A stretch of 5,573 nucleotides of DNA from Rhodoferax sp. (lineage in GTDB: Bacteria > Pseudomonadota > Gammaproteobacteria > Burkholderiales > Burkholderiaceae): contig JAQGNA010000150.1 in assembly GCA_028292075.1 (NCBI GenBank), positions 1-5,573 of the forward strand. Direction: 5' to 3'. Position 1 is the first letter of the stretch; each line of letters opens with the position of its first letter. Below are positions 1 through 5,573 of this stretch, piece by piece. The notes below the pieces were generated by a model. The model saw nothing but the letters and a program-made list of their open reading frames with translations, had not been told where the DNA came from and searched no databases. A program made the position numbers and the translations under genes.

Positions 1-582
1 TATGGACGCAGCGACCTGGCCGAGCCCTATGCCTGGCTCGATTTCGACAACGCCTTGGGTGCGCGCATGGCCACCGAGAGGCTGATCGGTTTTGGTCACC
101 GCGCCATCGGCTACATCGGCGCGCCAGCGGCGTACAACTTCGCGGCGCTGCGGCTGCGCGGCTTCACCGAGGCCATGCAGGCTGCGAATCTGCGCGTGCA
201 ACCGGCGCTGGTGCAACAGGTGGGACTCGACATGGGCGCGGGCTATGCCGCCATGGTGTGGCTGCTCGACCTGCCGTCTCCACCCACCGCGGTGCTGGTG
301 GACAACCATCTTGCCGGGGTGGGCGCGGTGCATGCGGCGCTGCAGGCCGGCAAGGTACTGGGCCGTGACCTGTCGGTCATCGTGTACGACGGTGTGGGCG
401 CCGACGCGGTGGTGATGCGCAATGCCATCACGGCGGTGGTCCAGTCGACGGCCATTGCGATCGCGGACACGCTGGTCGACTTTACACTTGCAAGGTTGAA
501 CGGCGAACCGCCCGAAACCCTGCAGCACCTCGGCCTGCCAGAGCTGCTGCCCGGAGACAGCGACGGCCCGGCGCCCCTGTGA
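1..582 (+). CDS. LacI/GalR-family transcriptional regulator, C-terminal part (5' truncated by window edge)
   Basis: The frame is open from the first base and ends at TGA 580-582, giving the last 193 residues of a protein usually about 330-350 residues long. The visible part matches the periplasmic-binding-protein-like effector domain of LacI/GalR repressors. It has an EPYAWLDFDN segment, then an ATERLIGFGHRAIGYIGAP block (typical of the family's LxxLGHRxIxxIxG signature), an RLRGFTEAM helix, and a PTAVLVDNHLAGVGAVHAAL segment where the family usually has 'PTAVxxxND'. A RLNGEPPE stretch sits near the end, as usual. The N-terminal helix-turn-helix would lie outside the window. The family binds operator DNA as dimers or tetramers and is released by small ligands, often sugars; the ligand here is unknown. 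The normal 'SND'-type motif reads VDN, a mild deviation. The Bug-type binding-protein gene starts 43 nt downstream on the same strand and could be a regulatory target or operon partner; this is inference. Confidence 0.88.
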   Translation, partial: YGRSDLAEPYAWLDFDNALGARMATERLIGFGHRAIGYIGAPAAYNFAALRLRGFTEAMQAANLRVQPALVQQVGLDMGAGYAAMVWLLDLPSPPTAVLVDNHLAGVGAVHAALQAGKVLGRDLSVIVYDGVGADAVVMRNAITAVVQSTAIAIADTLVDFTLARLNGEPPETLQHLGLPELLPGDSDGPAPL

Positions 583-625
583 GCCCCGGCCGCCGTGCCC
601 CGCCACCTGTTGCACCAACGACGCC

Positions 626-1624
626 ATGCACAAAAGACTGCTCTTGACCACCACGGCCGCCTTCGCGGTCACCGCCTTCACCGCCCTGATCGGCGTTGGC
701 ACCTCACAGGCCCAGACGGCCACGCCGACCCGGCCCTTGCGCATCATCGTGCCGTATGCGGCCGGTGGCCCGATCGACGTGACAGCGCGCATCGTGGCCG
801 AGCGCGTAAAGGACTCGCTCGGCCCGGTGATCATCGAGAACCGGCCCGGTGCGGGCGGCAACATCGGTGCCGACGCGGTGGCCAAGTCAGCACCCGATGG
901 CATGACGATCGGCATTGCCGCCACTGCCACCAACGCAGTCAACCCCTGGCTTTACAGCCGCATGCCGTTCAATGCCGCAACCGACTTCGCGCCGATCACG
1001 CAGATGGTGCGTGTGCCGAACGTGCTGGTGATGAACGCCGACACCGCGAACCGCCTCAAGATCCGCACGCTGGCCGACCTCATCGCCTATGCCAAGGCCA
1101 ACCCGGCCAAGCTGAATTACGCCTCTGGCGGCAACGGCAGCGCCGGGCATCTGGCGGGGGAAATGTTCAAGGCGCAGGCCGGCATCTTCGCCGTGCACAT
1201 CCCTTACAACGGCGGCAACCCGGCTCAGCTGGCGCTGTTGTCCGGCCAGGTTGACTTCAACATCGACAACCTGGCCACGGCCGCGCCCAACATCCGCTCA
1301 GGCAAGCTGAAGGCGCTGGCCGTGACCACCGCCGCCCGCTCCACCGCCCTGCCCGACGTGCCGCCGATCGCGGACACACTGAAGGGCTTCGCCATCGACA
1401 CCTGGTGGGGCCTGGTGGCGCCAGCGCAGACGCCGAAGGATGTGATCGCCAAACTCAACCAGGCCTTCGTGGCCGCGCTGAACGCGCCGGAAACGCACAC
1501 ACGGTTCGCCAACCTGCTGGCCGAGCCGGCGCCGAGCACGCCGGAGGCTTTTGGCAGCTTCATGCAGGCCGAATTGGCGAAGTATGAAAAAGTGGTGAAA
1601 GCCTCGGGCGCAAAGGTCGACTGA
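626..1624 (+). CDS. Bug/TctC-family tripartite tricarboxylate transporter periplasmic substrate-binding protein
   Basis: This is a complete 332-residue protein, the usual length for the family. Residues 1-29 form a Sec signal peptide: basic start MHKR, a hydrophobic core through about residue 25, and a likely signal peptidase I site after SQA at 27-29. The mature protein opens with the family hallmark PLRIIVPYAAGGPIDVTAR (the 'PYxxGGxxD' ligand-contact loop). Then come IIENRPGAGGNIGADAVAKSAPDG (about 73-96), NYASGGNGSAGHLAGEMFK and the VHIPYNGGNPAQLALLSGQVD region (about 192-212), then KALAVTT and a TWWGLVAPAQTP segment. Members bind carboxylates or related organic acids in the periplasm and deliver them to TctA/TctB membrane subunits. 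No tctAB is present here, so this is an orphan binding protein, common in Burkholderiales. I see no good Shine-Dalgarno before ATG 626, but the signal peptide supports this start. The substrate cannot be predicted. Overlapping frames, including one at 595-1254, are shadows. Confidence 0.95.
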   Translation: MHKRLLLTTTAAFAVTAFTALIGVGTSQAQTATPTRPLRIIVPYAAGGPIDVTARIVAERVKDSLGPVIIENRPGAGGNIGADAVAKSAPDGMTIGIAATATNAVNPWLYSRMPFNAATDFAPITQMVRVPNVLVMNADTANRLKIRTLADLIAYAKANPAKLNYASGGNGSAGHLAGEMFKAQAGIFAVHIPYNGGNPAQLALLSGQVDFNIDNLATAAPNIRSGKLKALAVTTAARSTALPDVPPIADTLKGFAIDTWWGLVAPAQTPKDVIAKLNQAFVAALNAPETHTRFANLLAEPAPSTPEAFGSFMQAELAKYEKVVKASGAKVD

Positions 1625-1676
1625 GCCGGAAGAGAGCCAAGTCGCCAGGCGCCGACATGCCGCCGGCCGGCCCGGT

Positions 1677-2030
1677 TCAGTGGGCCTTGACTTCCTTGAC
1701 CTGCACGTCGGTGACATCGGCCACGTCGAGCAGATCAGGCCGGCCACGGCCTTGGCCGTTCACCGTGGGCCCGCCCGGCGCAGCGGCGCGGCCGCGGGGT
1801 TGCCAGCGCTCGCCGGCGCGAAACACGCTCTGCCAGCCAGCGCCCGGATCGACGCGCATCACCCATGGCGTTACCGGCCGCCCGGTGAGCCGCGCCCACA
1901 TGGCGCGCACGCCCCATGCCGAGGCGAGCAACATCACCACCACCAGCAGGCTGGCCGCGAACACCAGCGCCACGCCCACCAGCAACAGCCGCAGGACGAA
2001 GCGGACCAGCCCAGCTGCAAAATTGTTCAA
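1677..2030 (-). CDS. Small putative membrane-anchored protein of unknown function (TTG start)
   Basis: I do not recognise a function. The frame ends at TGA (1679-1677) and is open upstream to a GTG at 2066, but I prefer a TTG at 2030-2028. That TTG has GGAGG (2041-2037) six bases upstream, while the GTG lacks a clear ribosome-binding site. The resulting protein has about 117 residues. It starts NNFAAGLVRF and has one long hydrophobic stretch (about residues 8-40, LRLLLVGVALVFAASLLVVV and onward), long enough for one helix or a tight hairpin. A basic/aromatic WARLTGRPVTPWVMRVDP segment follows, then a Gly/Pro/Arg-rich linker and an acidic-then-basic tail DVADVTDVQVKEVKAH. I recall similar short hypothetical proteins with a 'VTDVxVKEV' tail in Comamonadaceae, but this is memory, not a search. 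It converges on the Bug gene (52 nt between stops) and diverges from cbpA. The opposite-strand frames at 1657-2078 look like shadows, because only the minus frame gives a coherent membrane segment and ribosome-binding site. Confidence 0.7.
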   Translation of the reverse strand: MNNFAAGLVRFVLRLLLVGVALVFAASLLVVVMLLASAWGVRAMWARLTGRPVTPWVMRVDPGAGWQSVFRAGERWQPRGRAAAPGGPTVNGQGRGRPDLLDVADVTDVQVKEVKAH

Positions 2031-2036
2031 GAGAGA

Positions 2037-2041
2037 CCTCC
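2037..2041 (-). promoter_or_regulatory. Ribosome-binding site deciding the TTG start of the small membrane protein
   Basis: On the minus strand GGAGG lies six bases before TTG 2030-2028, ideal Shine-Dalgarno spacing. It sits inside the longer GTG-started frame, which argues that the annotated start should be moved 12 codons downstream to TTG. Confidence 0.65.
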
Positions 2042-2060
2042 AGGTTTGACCGGGCTCAAG

Positions 2061-2072
2061 CCCCACGCGGGG
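2061..2072. other. Short GC hairpin between the divergent membrane-protein and cbpA genes
   Basis: CCCC-ACGC-GGGG forms a perfect 4-bp stem with a 4-base loop, loosely extended by flanking CAA and TTG. It sits in the intergenic region between the TTG start at 2030 (-) and the cbpA start at 2149 (+), where the promoters of both genes should lie. It could be an operator half-site pair or a transcript leader hairpin, or chance in GC-rich DNA. I see no convincing sigma-32 promoter (CTTGAAA with CCCCAT) or sigma-70 promoter around it. Confidence 0.25.
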
Positions 2073-2148
2073 ATTTGAACATGGCCGACAAAGAGACCAC
2101 GGTCGGCAGGGACGAAGCCGCTACCATCGCGCAAATGAGAGGTCTTCG

Positions 2149-3150
2149 ATGGAATTCAAGGACTATTACAAAGTGATGGGCCTGGCGCGCGACGCCAGTG
2201 CCGACGACATCAAGCGCGCCTATCGCCAACTGGCGCGCAAGCACCATCCCGACGTCAACAAGGAAGCCGGGGCCGAACAGCGCTTCAAGGACATCGGCGA
2301 GGCCTACGCCGTGCTGAAGGACCCGGAGAAACGCGCCGCCTACGACGCGCTTGGCACCCAGCGGGAGGGCCAGGAGTTCCGCCCACCACCGGACTGGAAC
2401 GCCAACCGGGCCCACCCGCGCGACCCCGCGAGCGGCGCCGACGACGAGCAGTTCGACGACGCCAGCGACTTCTTCGAGACCCTGTTTCGACACGGTTTCG
2501 GCGGCGTTGGCGGTGGCGGTGTTGGTGGCGGAGGCCATGCGGGCCGCGCCGGCGCCGCGTCGCACGGCTTCGATGCCGATGGCCAGGACCAGTACGCCAA
2601 GGTGCTGATCACGCTCGAGGACAGCTATGCCGGCGCTACCCGGCGCATCGTGCTGCGCGTGCCCGAGCGCGACGACCAGGGCGGCGTGCATCTGCGCGAG
2701 CAGCAACTCGACGTGACGATTCCGCGCGGCGTGCGGGCCGGCCAGCACATCCGCCTGGCGGGCCGCGGCGCCCCCGGCATGGGCAACGGCAAACCGGGCG
2801 ATCTGCTGCTCGAGGTGGCTTTCGAACCGCATGCGCATTACCGCGTCGACCAGCGCGACGTCTATCTCGACCTGCCGGTCAGCCCATGGGAGGCCGCACT
2901 GGGCGCCGAGATCGCCGTACCCACGCCCAACGGCGAGGTGGAACTCAAGATTCCAGCCGGCTCCACCGCGGGCCGCAAGCTGCGCCTGAAGGGACGCGGC
3001 CTGCCCGGCAACACACCGGGTGACTTTTACTTCGTGCTGCAGATCGCCCTCCCGGCCGCCGAGGGCGATGCGGCCACCCAGGTGTACCGCGACATGGCCG
3101 CCAAGTTCGCATCGTTCAACCCCCGCGCCAAACTGGGAGTCACGCCATGA
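2149..3150 (+). CDS. cbpA: Class B J-domain co-chaperone CbpA (DnaJ homologue without zinc finger)
   Basis: This is a 333-residue cytoplasmic DnaK co-chaperone, somewhat longer than E. coli CbpA (306). Residues 4-70 form the J domain: DYYKVMGL, helix II IKRAYRQLARKHH, the essential HPD at 33-35 that stimulates DnaK ATP hydrolysis, and helix III ending ...KRAAYDALG. A linker with PPPDWN (79-84) and an acidic DFFETLFRHGFGG segment leads into a glycine run (116-132, GGVGGGGVGGGG), the G/F-type region. No CxxCxGxG zinc motifs are present, which excludes DnaJ itself. Two C-terminal substrate-binding beta domains follow (about 148-232 and 233-303), with LDVTIPRGVRAGQHIRLAGRG and ELKIPAGSTAGRKLRLKGRG as the paired repeats, then a dimerisation tail. 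ATG 2149 is preceded by GAGAGG (2137-2142) at good spacing. The TGA overlaps the cbpM start, so the two are translationally coupled. In enterobacteria CbpA is also nucleoid-associated; whether that holds here is unknown. Confidence 0.95.
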   Translation: MEFKDYYKVMGLARDASADDIKRAYRQLARKHHPDVNKEAGAEQRFKDIGEAYAVLKDPEKRAAYDALGTQREGQEFRPPPDWNANRAHPRDPASGADDEQFDDASDFFETLFRHGFGGVGGGGVGGGGHAGRAGAASHGFDADGQDQYAKVLITLEDSYAGATRRIVLRVPERDDQGGVHLREQQLDVTIPRGVRAGQHIRLAGRGAPGMGNGKPGDLLLEVAFEPHAHYRVDQRDVYLDLPVSPWEAALGAEIAVPTPNGEVELKIPAGSTAGRKLRLKGRGLPGNTPGDFYFVLQIALPAAEGDAATQVYRDMAAKFASFNPRAKLGVTP

Positions 3151-3461
3151 ACCAGCCAGCCCCGAACGTCGTCGGCCAGATCCATGAAGAACAGTCCGGC
3201 CTGACGCTGGCCGATCTCTGTCAGCACTGCCGGGTGCAGCGCACGCTCATCGTCGAATGGGTGGAGGAAGGCGTGCTCAGCCCGCAGGGCCAGGCGCCAG
3301 AGGAATGGCGCTTCACCGGCGTGCACGTGCAGCGCGCCCGCGTGGCCGTGCGGCTGCAGCGCGACCTCGGCGTGAACCATGCCGGCGCGGCATTGGCTTT
3401 GCAACTGCTCGATGAGATCGACAAGTTGAAGGCACGGCTGCACGCCAGCGGCGAACGCTGA
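3147..3461 (+). CDS. cbpM: CbpM, chaperone modulator (MerR-like) of CbpA
   Basis: A 104-residue protein whose ATG overlaps the cbpA stop by 4 nt (ATGA), with GGGAG (3135-3139) seven bases upstream. Residues about 18-57 form a MerR-type helix-turn-helix-like fold: LTLADLCQHCRVQRTLIVEWVEEGVL then a short wing ending EEWRF. A helix (about 59-74, VHVQRARVAVRLQRDL) and a C-terminal amphipathic helix (about 77-100, HAGAALALQLLDEIDKLKARL) follow. This is the domain order of E. coli CbpM (about 101 residues), including the aligned 'ALxLxDEIxxLK' end. CbpM is known to bind the CbpA J domain and block its co-chaperone and DNA-binding activity; DNA binding by CbpM itself is not expected. The gene pair in this order is the standard cbpAM operon. 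It is followed by a hairpin terminator at 3485-3518. Confidence 0.92.
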   Translation: MNQPAPNVVGQIHEEQSGLTLADLCQHCRVQRTLIVEWVEEGVLSPQGQAPEEWRFTGVHVQRARVAVRLQRDLGVNHAGAALALQLLDEIDKLKARLHASGER

Positions 3462-3484
3462 ACCGCCGACGGAACGCCCAAGAA

Positions 3485-3518
3485 AAAGCGGCCGGCACCC
3501 GAGGGTAGCGGCCGCTTT
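3485..3518. terminator. Bidirectional intrinsic terminator between convergent cbpM and clpB
   Basis: A perfect 10-bp inverted repeat, AAAGCGGCCG (3485-3494) and CGGCCGCTTT (3509-3518), flanks a 14-base spacer. Inside it ACCC and GGGT (3497-3500, 3503-3506) can extend the stem. On the minus strand the stem is followed by five U, a good terminator for clpB, whose stop lies 41 nt upstream. On the plus strand only UUU follows, weaker but in the right place 24 nt after cbpM. Confidence 0.85.
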
Positions 3519-3530
3519 CGTGCGCCTCAG

Positions 3531-3558
3531 TCAGCGCTGCGCCATCAGCGCTGCGGCA
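3531..3558. repeat. 14-nt tandem repeat, two copies, just past the clpB stop
   Basis: TCAGCGCTGCGCCA (3531-3544) is followed directly by TCAGCGCTGCGGCA (3545-3558), one mismatch, and then a third partial TCAG that includes the clpB stop codon. It lies in the short 3' untranslated part of clpB, between the stop and the terminator. It is probably replication slippage; no function is evident. Confidence 0.6.

Positions 3559-5573
<2,015 letters not shown>

Noticed and set aside
595..1254. A 219-codon plus-strand frame overlapping the Bug gene
   Set aside because: Arg/His/Gly-rich translation typical of an off-frame reading; the Bug frame has a signal peptide and family motifs.
1625..1676. Possible terminator between the Bug gene and the small membrane gene, including the palindrome GCCGGCCGGC (1662-1671)
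   Set aside because: The palindrome has no loop and no T-tract follows on either strand; only weak alternative stems can be drawn.
2069..2080. Minus-strand GTTCAAATCCCC, identical to a tRNA T-loop and 3' T-stem
   Set aside because: The matching 5' T-stem, anticodon arm, acceptor stem and CCA are missing on either side, so it is neither a tRNA nor a convincing tRNA remnant or attachment site.
2500..2545. GGTGGCGGT-like low-complexity repeat
   Set aside because: It encodes the glycine-rich linker normal for J-proteins and needs no separate explanation.
2056..2838. A 260-codon minus-strand frame opposite cbpA
   Set aside because: It lies entirely across a certain J-protein gene and its Ala/Val/Gly-rich sequence has no recognisable motif, so it is an antisense shadow.

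Overview
The window looks like chromosomal DNA from a high-GC betaproteobacterium, most likely Burkholderiales and probably Comamonadaceae or a close relative. This is inferred from the Bug/TctC-type solute-binding protein, the cbpA-cbpM pair and the ClpB sequence; no rRNA or other phylogenetic marker is present. Both edges cut through genes: a LacI-type regulator on the left and clpB on the right.

Positions 1-1624 (+) hold a transport/regulation block. The C-terminal ligand-binding part of a LacI/GalR-family regulator is followed 43 nt later by a complete exported Bug/TctC-family periplasmic binding protein. They may be co-transcribed; the ligand cannot be read from the sequence.

Positions 1677-2030 (-) hold a small, probably membrane-anchored protein of unknown function. 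It faces the Bug gene and diverges from the chaperone genes. Its best start is a TTG with a strong GGAGG ribosome-binding site, not the longer GTG-started frame.

Positions 2149-3461 (+) hold cbpA, a class B J-domain co-chaperone, overlapping by 4 nt with cbpM, its small MerR-like modulator. A GC-rich hairpin at 3485-3518 follows and probably terminates both this operon and the convergent clpB, whose last codons lie at 3559. The chaperone block thus pairs a J-protein, its inhibitor and the ClpB disaggregase. J-proteins deliver substrates to DnaK, which works with ClpB, so the genes belong to one proteostasis pathway although no dnaK is present here.

The main oddity is at the right edge. Reading clpB upstream, the sequence is normal until just after where the first Walker A motif (GEPGVGKT) should sit. 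It then switches, at an 8-nt microhomology, to a diverged second copy of a clpB segment found 465 nt (155 codons) further downstream. This fits an in-frame internal tandem duplication, a recombined or paralogous clpB, or an assembly chimera at the edge. Apart from this junction the window looks like ordinary core and transport genes. No RNA genes, insertion sequences, CRISPR arrays or phage genes were seen.
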